A stretch of 64,000 nucleotides of DNA from Panacagrimonas sp963975245. Its GTDB lineage: Bacteria > Pseudomonadota > Gammaproteobacteria > Nevskiales > Nevskiaceae. Made by a program: the position numbers and the translations under genes. The DNA lies in the NCBI GenBank assembly GCA_963975245.1, contig CAXBFJ010000005.1:124001-188000 (forward strand). The letters are read 5' to 3'. The notes beneath the pieces were generated by a model that had not been told where the DNA came from, searched no databases, and worked only from the letters and a program-made list of their open reading frames with translations. Of this stretch, positions 48,856 to 58,105 are shown one piece after another. Numbering within the stretch: position 1 is the stretch's first letter; each line of letters starts with the position of its first letter.

Positions 48856-51800
48856 TCATTCGATCTTCAGGGCTTCGTCGATAGGCGCGGGACGGCCCAA
48901 GTGCCAGCCCTGTCCGTACTCGACGCCCATCTTCTGCAGACGTTTCAGGACCGTTTCGTCTTCGATCCATTCTGCAATGACTTTCACATTCATCATGTGC
49001 GCGAAGTCGGTGAAGCTCTGGCATACCGCGGCATCGAGCGGTGCATCAATGTTCTTGACAAAACAGCCCGCAATCTTGAGGTAGTCCACACGCAATTCCT
49101 TCAGGTAGCTGAAGGTCGACATGCCGGTGCCAAAGTCATCCAGGGCGAATGCACTGCCGCGGGCATAGACTTCGTCCATCAGGGACTTGGCGCGGTCCAG
49201 GCTGTAAATCACCGCACTCTCGGTCACCTCAAAAACAACATTCCTAACCAGGTTCTTGTGTTCTTCGAGCTTGTCGAGGAGAAAGTGGCGGAAGCTTTCA
49301 TCGCCAAGACTCTGGCCAGAGAGATTGATAAAGAGCAGGGGGTGTCTGTCGCGCCCCATTGCACGTTCTCTCTGCAGGGCATCCAGTGCTGTGCTGACCA
49401 CCCAGCGATCAATCTGGTTCATCATCTGGTACCGCTCGGCAGCAGACAGGAATTCCTCCGGCGTCACGATTTTGCCGTCCGGCTGCTTCATTCGGACCAG
49501 GGCTTCGAATGAGTGGAGATTCGGCACTCCTTCAGAGACAGGCTCAATGGGCTGTGCAAACAGCGTGAACTGACTTTTCTCGACGGCTTCCTTGAGCCGG
49601 GTGGCCCAACGCATATGGCGCAGCTGCTGCTGTAGGCCAACATCCGAGGTTCGATAGACCTGGATTCTGTTGCGGCCCAGATCCTTTGCCATGTAGCAGG
49701 CGGCGTCTGCTAGAGCCAAAGCTTCGTCGATACCACCTTCGACATGTTCCAGCATCACGATTCCGATGCTGGCATCGACGCTGAAGCTCTGTCCATTCCA
49801 CTGGAACCTGATGTTGCAAACGGTCTCGCGAAGCACGTTGGCCACTTCTTCGGCGTGCGCCGGGGTGCAGTCGGACAACAGAATGCCGAATTCGTCGCCG
49901 CCCAGACGGGCCAGCGTATCGCCACGGGGAACCACATCACCCAGTGCGTCTGCTACCTCGCGCAACATCAGGTCGCCCGCATGATGACCGCAAGTGTCAT
50001 TGAGAAGCTTGAACTGATCCAGGTCCATGTAGCACAAGGCGTTGCTGGCACCGCGGTCGCGCGTGGTCTCGATGGCCTGCAACAGGCGGCGAGAGAATTC
50101 GCGCCGATTGATCAGGCTCGTGAGGTCGTCGTGAGACGCCTGCATGGACAGGGTTTGTGTCAGCTGGCGCAGATCAGAAACATCGCGCAGAACCAACACT
50201 GAGCCCTGCCGCCCTTCGTCTGTTTCGGGGTCGTGTCGGGACACGCTGACTTCGACACTGCGGACCTGGCCCTTGGAGGTACTGATCTGGGCAAGGGTGT
50301 TCTTTCCCCCGCTATGGGAAATAGTGTCCAGGATGGGGCCCGTCATGGGCTTGTCACCCTCAATCGCCTTCAGGCTCACCACATCCTCCAGAAGGCTGCC
50401 ATGTGCAAGTTCAATGGGGATGCCGGTCAATCGCTGCGCTGCCGGATTGATGAACTTGACTGCTCCGGTGTGGTCAATCGAGACGATACCATCGTGGATT
50501 GAATTGAGAATCAGCTGAAGATTCTGCTTCTCCAGCGCCAGAACCTGTTCCAGATGGCGTTGCTCGGTGATGTCAACCAAAGTGATCAGGAGGGTTGCCT
50601 CGCCCTGATACTCAATTCGGGCGACATCAAACTTGGCCCAGTAATGCGTGCCGTTCTGATGTATTCCGCACAATTCCCGGCTCTCGGCTGCCATTAGGTC
50701 ACCGGCCTTCATGGCCTGTTCGAGATGTGGCCGCGAATTCTCATGAATCAAATCAGCCAGATTGCGCGCAATAAGTTCATCATTCTCCAGGCCGCTGAGA
50801 CGCGTGGCATAGGGATTGGCGTAACGGATCACATCTGCCACAACAAAAATGGCGACACCGGATGACTCTGCCAGGACCCGGAAGCTGCGTTCGCGCTGGC
50901 GCAGGTCGTGCTCCGCCTGGCGGACCCGACCGAGCAAGCGCCCAAATCCGTTGGACAGACGCGCGATCTCGTCGCCACGTTCCGCTTCTTCGAGCATGGC
51001 GTTTTCCAATTGCCCGGTCTGGCCGCTATGGGTTTCGTCGAGCTGGCGCGTAAGGCCGGAGAGGCGCCGCAGCAGGTTTCGATCGGTGAACCACCAGGCG
51101 CCAACCATCAGCAGAATAAAACCCATCAGGCTAAGCAGACGCAGGTCGGCAACGCTGCGCTGGCCTCGAAGCAGAATGGATTCCTGCAATTGAACGCAGA
51201 GCAGCTGGGGTTCAGGGTTCAGGCGAGGGCTCAGCCGCGAACAGGCAATGCCCGCCTGATCGTCCGCTCTGCCAGGCGCGCTGGTACCCGCCATTGTGGT
51301 AATTCGGGTGCCGGACAATTGATCCAGAGAATTGATGCTCAGTGCATCAAAGTCCAGGCCCAGGACCACGTTGTAGGTGCCGTCCGCTGCTTCTATCGAA
51401 TGGCTTGCCGTCGCAAACAGACCATTGGGTGTAGCGCTCCAGCCGCTGAGCAGTTCCTCGCGACCGTGGTCGGCCACCTCGGAATGATGCGCCATGAGGT
51501 CCAGACTGCTCTCGGTAGGGGGGCGAGCCTCAACTTCGTTGCCATCGAACGCTCGCACGAATATCGGATTGCCCTTGGTATCGTAGACAGCCGCGACGTC
51601 AAAGCTCTGAGCCACCTGAAAGGCGTCCATTAGCTGGGCTTCCAGCGCGGCAATACCCTCGGAATCAGACAATCTGAGGTTCCGGCTCGATGCAGCGGCC
51701 TCACGTGTTACGCCCTCCATGGGCTGCACGAAGCGGTCCAGCCACAGTTGAATCAGGTGAAGACTGGAGTTGAGCTGGCTTGCCTCAAGCTGGCGAAAAT

Positions 51801-51987
51801 CCTTTAGCAGATAGTTGTTGATCAGCGTCGACTGGCTGACGACGCCCACGATCAACAACCCCGCCATCAATATGAGCAGTCTGGCCCTGAGGCTGTTACC
51901 ACCCAGCCATGCCTTTCGTGGGCTGCTTTCGGTCTCACTCTCCACGAGGTTTTGGCCGTTCAGGTGTCTTCGTGCCGGTTCAGCCAT
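48856..51987 (-). CDS. Membrane-bound GGDEF-EAL c-di-GMP enzyme with two PAS domains
   Basis: This 1,043-residue protein has TM1 at about 34-54, a periplasmic sensor region to about 280, TM2 near 283-300, HAMP-like and coiled sequence, and two PAS domains (about 365-480 and 485-610). The GGDEF domain has intact GGDEF at 696-700. The EAL domain has EAL at 828-830, then EVTES, DDFGTG, VDYLKI and QGWHL. The motifs of both catalytic domains look intact, so it may make or degrade c-di-GMP in response to periplasmic and redox or small-molecule signals. It is the first gene of the MSHA operon, in the place of Vibrio mshH, but that protein is CsrD-like with degenerate motifs. Confidence 0.9.
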   Translation of the reverse strand: MAEPARRHLNGQNLVESETESSPRKAWLGGNSLRARLLILMAGLLIVGVVSQSTLINNYLLKDFRQLEASQLNSSLHLIQLWLDRFVQPMEGVTREAAASSRNLRLSDSEGIAALEAQLMDAFQVAQSFDVAAVYDTKGNPIFVRAFDGNEVEARPPTESSLDLMAHHSEVADHGREELLSGWSATPNGLFATASHSIEAADGTYNVVLGLDFDALSINSLDQLSGTRITTMAGTSAPGRADDQAGIACSRLSPRLNPEPQLLCVQLQESILLRGQRSVADLRLLSLMGFILLMVGAWWFTDRNLLRRLSGLTRQLDETHSGQTGQLENAMLEEAERGDEIARLSNGFGRLLGRVRQAEHDLRQRERSFRVLAESSGVAIFVVADVIRYANPYATRLSGLENDELIARNLADLIHENSRPHLEQAMKAGDLMAAESRELCGIHQNGTHYWAKFDVARIEYQGEATLLITLVDITEQRHLEQVLALEKQNLQLILNSIHDGIVSIDHTGAVKFINPAAQRLTGIPIELAHGSLLEDVVSLKAIEGDKPMTGPILDTISHSGGKNTLAQISTSKGQVRSVEVSVSRHDPETDEGRQGSVLVLRDVSDLRQLTQTLSMQASHDDLTSLINRREFSRRLLQAIETTRDRGASNALCYMDLDQFKLLNDTCGHHAGDLMLREVADALGDVVPRGDTLARLGGDEFGILLSDCTPAHAEEVANVLRETVCNIRFQWNGQSFSVDASIGIVMLEHVEGGIDEALALADAACYMAKDLGRNRIQVYRTSDVGLQQQLRHMRWATRLKEAVEKSQFTLFAQPIEPVSEGVPNLHSFEALVRMKQPDGKIVTPEEFLSAAERYQMMNQIDRWVVSTALDALQRERAMGRDRHPLLFINLSGQSLGDESFRHFLLDKLEEHKNLVRNVVFEVTESAVIYSLDRAKSLMDEVYARGSAFALDDFGTGMSTFSYLKELRVDYLKIAGCFVKNIDAPLDAAVCQSFTDFAHMMNVKVIAEWIEDETVLKRLQKMGVEYGQGWHLGRPAPIDEALKIE

Positions 51988-52274
51988 GGTCGGGCGGGCT
52001 CTGTAGAAAGTGCTTTCTGAAAGCGCCCGGCAACACCGAAGCTGTGACCAGTTTGGTCGAGAAGTCGCGGTTTGGGCCCAAGGTCATTGAGAATAATTGT
52101 ATTTGCGTGACTTGCGTTCTTAGGAAATCTGTTTTGATGTCAGCCGGATGACGCGCCCATTATTGACGTTGTAATCCGCAGGGTCGCGCCGATGCTGGCT
52201 TGAACCCATTGTCTGACTTGATCGCATCATCGCTAAACTATGCCAGCAAAGCATGGGCGACAATAGCAATTGAT
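51988..52274. other. Divergent promoter region between the two MSHA operons
   Basis: These 287 bases separate the minus-strand GGDEF-EAL/MSHA operon from the plus-strand mshOPQ operon. The centre (about 52080-52130) is AT-rich relative to its surroundings. I found no convincing promoter pair or strong dyad, and no gene. The open frame upstream of the mshO start shows no prepilin leader. Confidence 0.5.
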
Positions 52275-53153
52275 ATGAAATTTCCTTTCCAGATCAGTCG
52301 TTACCCCAAGCTCCACGCCGGTTTCACTTTGGTTGAAATGGTGATCGTCATCGTCATCATTGGCATCATCGCCGGTGTATTGGCCCTGTTCGTGGGTTCG
52401 CCTGTGCTGGGTTTTCTCGCGCAGGAGCGTCGTGCTGCACTGACCGATGAGGCAGATCTGGTATTGCTGCGCCTTTCGCGCGAGCTCAGAACCGCGCTGC
52501 CTGGGAGCGTGCGCGGCTCAAATTCGGTTGTTGAATTTCTGGCCACCCTCGACGGCGAACGATATCGGGCAGAGCCACCCGGACTCAGTGATGACCGTCT
52601 GGAGACCGGGACCGACGACAGCGCGTTCAATACGATTACGCGGCTGGGCGGAGCTGCAGGCATACCCGCTGGTGCCCGATTGGCGGTGTATCCACTGGGG
52701 TTGCCCGGTAGTGATCCCTACAACGCAGCAGATGGCGTCATGACGCCCGCCAGCATCAGTTTCAATCAGGGCGCCGTGGACGTTGATGGTCGTTCTGAGT
52801 CAAGAATCACTTTCACCTCGGCATCGGGCGTGGCAACGCATAATTTTCCGCGTGATTCGCCCAGTCGCCGTGTTTTCCTGGTGGAGGGACCTGTCAGTTA
52901 CCTGTGTGATGGCACGCGCTTGCTTCGTTACGCCGGATACGCGCCGCAATCAGCCCAGCCTGCCAGTCGTGCACAGTTGGATGCACTGGCGACTCCCATC
53001 CAGATCAACGAGAAAATTTCCAATTGCAACTTCAGCTTCGCCGGCAGTGGCGCGGCACGAAGAAATGCCGTGGTCAGTATTGCCCTGACCCTGCAGGATG
53101 ATCAGGAAACGGTTCGCTTGTTCAGGCAGGTCCACTACAACAACACGCCATGA
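52275..53153 (+). CDS. mshO: MSHA minor prepilin MshO
   Basis: This 292-residue prepilin starts at ATG 52275 with leader MKFPFQISRYPKLHAG and then FTLVEMVIVIVIIGIIAGVL, keeping Glu5. The large mature domain (about 275 residues) is typical of MshO and PilW-like minor pilins. Two cysteines (YLCDG and SNCNF) may pair. No clear Shine-Dalgarno is seen. It is the first gene of the plus-strand operon, divergent from the main MSHA operon. Confidence 0.82.
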   Translation: MKFPFQISRYPKLHAGFTLVEMVIVIVIIGIIAGVLALFVGSPVLGFLAQERRAALTDEADLVLLRLSRELRTALPGSVRGSNSVVEFLATLDGERYRAEPPGLSDDRLETGTDDSAFNTITRLGGAAGIPAGARLAVYPLGLPGSDPYNAADGVMTPASISFNQGAVDVDGRSESRITFTSASGVATHNFPRDSPSRRVFLVEGPVSYLCDGTRLLRYAGYAPQSAQPASRAQLDALATPIQINEKISNCNFSFAGSGAARRNAVVSIALTLQDDQETVRLFRQVHYNNTP

Positions 53154-53557
53154 GCAAATTGGCTGCACCATCGGGTTTCGCGCTGATATCAGCCCTGTTT
53201 CTGATAGTGGTGCTGTCGGCCATGGGCGCCTACCTGATCAATATGGTGGCGGTGCAGCACCTCACGCCCGCAATGAAAGTGCAGTCCGTAAGGGCCATGT
53301 ATGCAGCCCGCAGCGGAATGGCCTGGGCAGTGAATCAGACGTCTGCAACTGGAGCCTGCCCGGCAACTAACAGTTTCGCGCTGAGCGAGTCCAGTCTGGC
53401 GGGCTTTGAGATCGAGATTGTCTGCAATCGCACCCTGCATGAGATGCCGGCAGGGACCCGGCCGTATTTCGTTCTCGACGTGAGTGCGCACTTTGGCGAC
53501 TTCGGCAGTCTGGACTTCGTTTCCCGCAGCCTTCAGGCCAAGGTATTTGGCTCATGA
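53150..53557 (+). CDS. mshP: MSHA biogenesis protein MshP (PilX-like)
   Basis: This 135-residue protein has leader MSKLAAPSG then FALISALFLIVVLSAMGAYL. The prepilin cleavage glycine is kept, but the residue at mature position 5 is serine instead of glutamate, as in PilX/GspK-type proteins. A pair of cysteines (GACPA and IVCNR) is present. Its ATG overlaps the mshO stop and its stop overlaps mshQ (ATGA twice). Confidence 0.8.
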   Translation: MSKLAAPSGFALISALFLIVVLSAMGAYLINMVAVQHLTPAMKVQSVRAMYAARSGMAWAVNQTSATGACPATNSFALSESSLAGFEIEIVCNRTLHEMPAGTRPYFVLDVSAHFGDFGSLDFVSRSLQAKVFGS

Positions 53558-56103
53558 GGACAGCACTCGGAACAGGCCTGCTAATGCTGCTGCTCAGTTC
53601 TGCGGCCCTGGCTGATATTCGTCTTGAAGGACATCAGCATATTGGTGACGAAGAACGTAACGACCTGACGCCTGCAGACCCGGTGACGCGGGAGCAAATG
53701 CTCGCTTATCCAACGCGTTTCCACCTGACACAGCCAAGCACCATCACGGCTGTCGTGCTCGAGAATCCGATTTCCCTTCAAGATCATTTGCCGGAGGTCT
53801 GGATCAACGGCGTCTCTCGGGCCGGCAACCTGTCGGGGAACACCTTTACTTTCAACAGTCCGCTGACTTTGAGTTCAGGTACACATACGATTTTTCCCGA
53901 TCCCGGTTGCCTGGACACCAGCGACCCGACAAATGAAGTCGGCGCCCCATGCCCGGCTGATGAGGCCAATGACATCGGATTCAGCGCCATTGTCCTGGTC
54001 AGTGCCCAAAACTCTTCGAGCATCATGCTCACGCAACGGCGAAACGTCGGAGACGACAATGACATCGACGACAACTATGAAGACGACCTGAGCTCATCGA
54101 ATGCCTGGTATCCAGACGCATCTGGCGGGCTTGTGGTTGACATTGCCTTCACATTGCCGACCTCACAAGTGCTTGCTGAGGTGCGCCTGTATCGCCTCCG
54201 TGACGTGAATGCCACCAACGGCACCGTCGCTGTTGATGGTGTGAGCATCGGCATATTGCCGGCCAATGTGGGTTCGGTGACCGACCCGCTGATCATCCCG
54301 GTGGCAACGGCACTGGGGAGCGGGCCACATACTTTGACGCTGACCTCTGGCACCATTTCCAGCGGCAATCGAGATACCTTTTCCTGGGACGACATTGTGC
54401 TTGTTTTTGGCAGTGGCGTGAGTGGTGTCGCGGGCGATTTCAATGTGGTTGATCCAGCAGCAGATGCCTTGAGCGGAGTTATTACCACCAAACGATCTGC
54501 CGTCAGCTTTGATCTGGATGTCGTGGCGCTCAATCCCACTTACGTCGGCAGCGTAAACCTCGAACTTCTTAACGCCAGCGATGACAGCGGGGCTCTGGAC
54601 AGCTTTGGCTGCCGCAGTACCTGGAACGTTGTGCAGGGCCTGGGTAGCGTCAATCTTGCATTGTCTGATGCCGGACGGAAGCGATTTTCGGTTCAGTATC
54701 AGAACGTGATGCGCAAGGCGCGTGTACTGGCCCGCAGCGGTGACAATACCCAGTTCGGCTGTTCAACTGACGCTTTTGCCATTCGTCCCAACGTGCTGAC
54801 GGTGCGGGCCAGCCACTCTGACAGTCTGACGGCGGGAACCGGTCTGACCCTCAACCAGACGGGCAGCAGTGGTTCGCCTGTTCACCGTGCGGGACGGCCG
54901 TTCACAGTCCAGGTCAGTGCGCTGAACGCCCTCGGCAATACCACCAGCAGTTACGACGGTGTGCCGGAGTTGAGCGTCTCATCGACAATTCTGGGCACTC
55001 GTCTCGGCGCGCTAACTGCAGATACCTGGACCGGGGCAGGGTCGGGGACGCTACAGACTCAAAATGCGCGCTATTCAGAAGTTGGCACCTTCAACCTCGG
55101 TGTGCGAGACGCTGACTTTGCGTCGGTCGATGTAGGAGATGGAACACCGGTTTCCGAGCGGGTGATTGAAACGACGATCGGCGTCGGGCGCTTCGTCCCG
55201 GATCATTTCCAGCTGCTCAGCCGCAACACGCCGACTTTCGCCCCAGCATGCGGCTCATTTACCTACATTGGCCAGCCGTTTGCCTTCTCGCTCTCACCCG
55301 TCGCCGAGATTGAAGCCGTCAGCGCGTCGGGGAGTCGTACCCTTAATTACACCGGGTCCTTGTTCAAACTCCCCGCGCAGGCCGGCGCACCCAGCTACAC
55401 CGCGATCAATGCCCTGGATGCTTCATCGCTGGTTCTTGACACCAGTCTGGTACCGGCCAACGACAATCCAATCACGGCGCTCGCAGGCGGCAGGGCGCGG
55501 GTGACTTACGCCAGTGCTGCACAGTTTTCAGTGCCGCGCGGCGCCGCCGAGCCCAGCTTCGATCTGGAGGTGCAGCTGCTCGCAGGCTCACTCACGGACG
55601 CTGACGGCGTCAGCTACGCGGACCCGCTGGTGGCACCATTGCGTTTTGGCGAGGCCAGCGCCGGTAATGGCATCCGTTTTGACGGCGGTGGCCAACAGCA
55701 GCGATTCGGTCAGCTGTTTGTACGCAATGCCTATGGCTCTGAGTTGCTGCCGCTGGAAGTGATTTATGGAGCCGAAGTGTTCGTGAGCGCTGCCCAGGGC
55801 TTCCGCCAGGAAAGCGCAGATTCCTGCACGACGGTTTCGTCCACTGCGCTTTCCGGTGATCTTGCGGCGGTCACCAGCGTTTCAAACATTGACGCAGTCA
55901 ATCTGGGCCAGGGACAGATTCGCCTTGCGGCGCCTGCACCAACCACTATCGGCAACGTCACTTTGACTGTTGGCGGGCCACTCTGGCTAGGCATTGATGC
56001 AGATGATGATGATGTCTACAGCGAAGCCGCCAGTGGCGTCGCCAGCTTCGGTGTCCACAGTAACGACGTGGAAGAACAGATCTATCTTCGCGAGACATTC
56101 TGA
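53554..56103 (+). CDS. mshQ: MSHA biogenesis protein MshQ (large adhesin-like, DUF6701 type)
   Basis: This 849-residue secreted protein has signal peptide MRTALGTGLLMLLLSSAALA. The N-terminal half holds beta-rich repeats with acidic loops (DDNDIDDNYEDD). From about 330 the sequence resembles the C-terminal region of MshQ, with RPFTVQVSALNALGNTTSSYDG, RFVPDHFQLL and YIGQPFAFSL. The end has an acidic DADDDD segment. MshQ is thought to act at the pilus tip or on the surface. A classic LamG domain is not evident at the N-terminus, so the adhesin part may differ from Vibrio. Confidence 0.82.
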   Translation: MRTALGTGLLMLLLSSAALADIRLEGHQHIGDEERNDLTPADPVTREQMLAYPTRFHLTQPSTITAVVLENPISLQDHLPEVWINGVSRAGNLSGNTFTFNSPLTLSSGTHTIFPDPGCLDTSDPTNEVGAPCPADEANDIGFSAIVLVSAQNSSSIMLTQRRNVGDDNDIDDNYEDDLSSSNAWYPDASGGLVVDIAFTLPTSQVLAEVRLYRLRDVNATNGTVAVDGVSIGILPANVGSVTDPLIIPVATALGSGPHTLTLTSGTISSGNRDTFSWDDIVLVFGSGVSGVAGDFNVVDPAADALSGVITTKRSAVSFDLDVVALNPTYVGSVNLELLNASDDSGALDSFGCRSTWNVVQGLGSVNLALSDAGRKRFSVQYQNVMRKARVLARSGDNTQFGCSTDAFAIRPNVLTVRASHSDSLTAGTGLTLNQTGSSGSPVHRAGRPFTVQVSALNALGNTTSSYDGVPELSVSSTILGTRLGALTADTWTGAGSGTLQTQNARYSEVGTFNLGVRDADFASVDVGDGTPVSERVIETTIGVGRFVPDHFQLLSRNTPTFAPACGSFTYIGQPFAFSLSPVAEIEAVSASGSRTLNYTGSLFKLPAQAGAPSYTAINALDASSLVLDTSLVPANDNPITALAGGRARVTYASAAQFSVPRGAAEPSFDLEVQLLAGSLTDADGVSYADPLVAPLRFGEASAGNGIRFDGGGQQQRFGQLFVRNAYGSELLPLEVIYGAEVFVSAAQGFRQESADSCTTVSSTALSGDLAAVTSVSNIDAVNLGQGQIRLAAPAPTTIGNVTLTVGGPLWLGIDADDDDVYSEAASGVASFGVHSNDVEEQIYLRETF

Positions 56104-56205
56104 GATCGCTGGTGTCAAAACCGAGCCTGGTCGGACCGTTCATTGAATACGGTGGATTCGGGTTACTCTCTAACTGCCAATCCCAAACGTGATACTCGAA
56201 TCTTC

Positions 56206-56430
56206 ATGAAACAGAATGCGATGGATACGCTCCGTAAAACGCTAGGGCCTGCTGCATCCAAGCTGCCGGATATGTCTGGTGTGTCTGAGGATTCCCTTGC
56301 TGAATTCGCGATCGCAGTTGACGCCGCCCGTCAGCGGCAGAAGCAGCTTCTGGAGGATTCTGCCAATCATTCCCTGCGTCTGGTGCCGGCCATGCTGCGG
56401 CCAGTCGTTCGCAAAGTGTTGTTCGGTTAG
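56206..56430 (+). CDS. Uncharacterised small helical protein
   Basis: I do not recognise this 74-residue protein. It is predicted helical, with LAEFAIAVDAARQRQKQLLEDSANHSL and a hydrophobic, basic tail VPAMLRPVVRKVLFG. The ATG at 56206 or 56221 may be the start; neither has a strong Shine-Dalgarno. It is immediately followed by another unknown helical protein, which suggests a functional pair. Confidence 0.55.
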   Translation: MKQNAMDTLRKTLGPAASKLPDMSGVSEDSLAEFAIAVDAARQRQKQLLEDSANHSLRLVPAMLRPVVRKVLFG

Positions 56431-56439
56431 GTGTCCGGC

Positions 56440-57276
56440 ATGAGTCAACTCGCACTTCAGGCCGAACATCTCAAACTGGCGCGGCTGCTCGGTTGCGATG
56501 AAGCCACCATCGCCAACATGAAGGGTCTTGATGTCGATGCGCTGCGCAAGCTCCGTGATGCCTGCACCTCGATGCTTTTTGATGGCGATCGCGAACGTCT
56601 GCAGAAAGTCGTAGCGTCTTCGCGGCTGCTGCCCAAGGCGCTGAAGGCGATCGTCGCAGAGAAGGCACTTGGCCCCACGCTGGGTTCACGGGTTGCCGGA
56701 TTGCTGCCTCCCGACGAGGCAGCCGATATCGCCAAGCGAGTCTCGCTGGCGTTCAATACTGAAGTCACGCTGCAGATTGATCCGCGCAGTGCAGTCGATC
56801 TTCTGCGTCGTATCCCGGTGTCCCTGGTCGTTGCGGTGACGCGGGAGGTTCTGAAGCGTGGCGAGTACATTGCCATGGCCAGATTCGTGGATGCGCTGAG
56901 CGACGAACAGATCAAGGCAAGCATGGCCGTTCTGGATGATGAAGCCATGCTACGCATCGGCTTCTTTGTCGAATCACCGGATCGCCTTGAAGAAGTGGTC
57001 GGTTTGATGAGTGATGAACGTCTGCAGAAAGTTGTCAGCGTATCCGCCCAGAAGGAGTTGAACCTTGGTGGCGCTGTCATGGCCATGCTGGTGGGTGTGA
57101 GTGAAAACTTGCGCGCGCGCCTGGTCGAGGCAGCCTTATCCCATCCTGACGAACAAGTGGGCGCGCATTTGCTTGAAGCCGGAGCCGAGCATGATCTTCT
57201 GCCCATGCTTTCTGCTTTGCGCTCCAAATTATCGAAACCTTCTGCGTCTCGTCTTGACGCATTGCTGAGTCAATAG
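56440..57276 (+). CDS. Uncharacterised all-helical repeat protein
   Basis: This 278-residue protein has no signal or membrane segment. It is built from amphipathic helices in a pattern that recalls HEAT-like or MgtE N-terminal superhelical folds (DEAMLRIGFFVESPDRLEEVVGLMSDERLQKVV, and repeated short LxxLL-like stretches). I assign no family. The ATG at 56440 is preferred, since TTAGG precedes it by eight bases; a GTG at 56431 directly follows the upstream stop. The crotonase gene begins four bases after its stop, so the three genes form one unit. Confidence 0.7.
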   Translation: MSQLALQAEHLKLARLLGCDEATIANMKGLDVDALRKLRDACTSMLFDGDRERLQKVVASSRLLPKALKAIVAEKALGPTLGSRVAGLLPPDEAADIAKRVSLAFNTEVTLQIDPRSAVDLLRRIPVSLVVAVTREVLKRGEYIAMARFVDALSDEQIKASMAVLDDEAMLRIGFFVESPDRLEEVVGLMSDERLQKVVSVSAQKELNLGGAVMAMLVGVSENLRARLVEAALSHPDEQVGAHLLEAGAEHDLLPMLSALRSKLSKPSASRLDALLSQ

Positions 57277-57280
57277 ATCA

Positions 57281-58099
57281 ATGGATATCGAACAAATTGA
57301 CGATCGGGTCTGCATTGAGCGGCGCGAACAGATTGCCTATGTACGCCTGACCAGAAGTGACAAGCACAATGGCATGGATTTTCAGATGCTTCACGCGGTC
57401 AATAAGGCCAGCGAAAGTCTGAAGTCAGATCGGAACTGCCGAGCTGTCATCCTGAGCGGCGAGGGGCCTTCATTCTGCGCTGGTCTGGATGTGCAATCGG
57501 TGATGAAAACCCCAGCCAAGGCAGCGCTGGGTTATGCCAAGCTCTGGCAGCCTATGCGCAATGACTTTCAGCGTTGGTCCATGAGCTGGCGCGAGCTGGG
57601 CGTGCCCGTGATTGCAGCGGTTCACGGCAATTGTTTTGGCGCTGGTCTGCAACTGGCGCTGGGTGCCGATATCAGGTTTTGCACGCCTGAAGCACGCCTA
57701 TCAGTGATGGAGGCCAAGTGGGGGCTGGTTCCGGACATGGGCGGTCCCACGCTGCTTCGCGAGCTGGTGGGTATTGATCTGGCAAAGGAGCTTTGTTTCA
57801 CAGGCAGAGTCATCAGCGGCGAGCAAGCCGGCGAGATGGGACTCGTCAGCCATGTTGACGCCGATCCACTCGCAGCCGCAGAGCGCCTCTGCACCGAGAT
57901 CATCATGCGTTCGCCCGATGCGGTAGGTGCAAGTAAATTTTTGTTGCAGGAATCCTGGGACGCTGAGGAATCGGAATCCCTTGGCGCAGAGCGACGCTGG
58001 CAGCGCCGTGTCATGGGACGCAGCAATCAGCGAATTTCGGTGGCCAATAATCAGAAGTCAGGGGGGAGCGCACAACCCTTCAAGCCTCGTTCGGTCTGA
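57281..58099 (+). CDS. Crotonase-family enoyl-CoA hydratase/isomerase
   Basis: This 272-residue protein has oxyanion-hole motifs PSFCAGLDVQSV and HGNCFGAGLQLALGADIRF, and the catalytic-region sequence EAKWGLVPDMGG. The aspartate of VPDMGG stands where dienoyl-CoA isomerases and some hydratases carry their acid. It probably acts on an enoyl-CoA intermediate in beta-oxidation of fatty or other carboxylic acids. The exact reaction cannot be fixed. The C-terminal tail is Ser/Asn/Gln-rich and probably disordered. Confidence 0.88.
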   Translation: MDIEQIDDRVCIERREQIAYVRLTRSDKHNGMDFQMLHAVNKASESLKSDRNCRAVILSGEGPSFCAGLDVQSVMKTPAKAALGYAKLWQPMRNDFQRWSMSWRELGVPVIAAVHGNCFGAGLQLALGADIRFCTPEARLSVMEAKWGLVPDMGGPTLLRELVGIDLAKELCFTGRVISGEQAGEMGLVSHVDADPLAAAERLCTEIIMRSPDAVGASKFLLQESWDAEESESLGAERRWQRRVMGRSNQRISVANNQKSGGSAQPFKPRSV

Positions 58100-58105
58100 A
58101 GTGGT

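Noticed and set aside
48766..49512. 248-residue plus-strand ORF opposite the EAL domain
   Set aside because: It is a shadow of the strongly conserved EAL sequence on the minus strand.
52200..52274. TTG start 75 bases upstream of the mshO ATG
   Set aside because: It would place 25 extra residues before a prepilin leader that already has the correct length.
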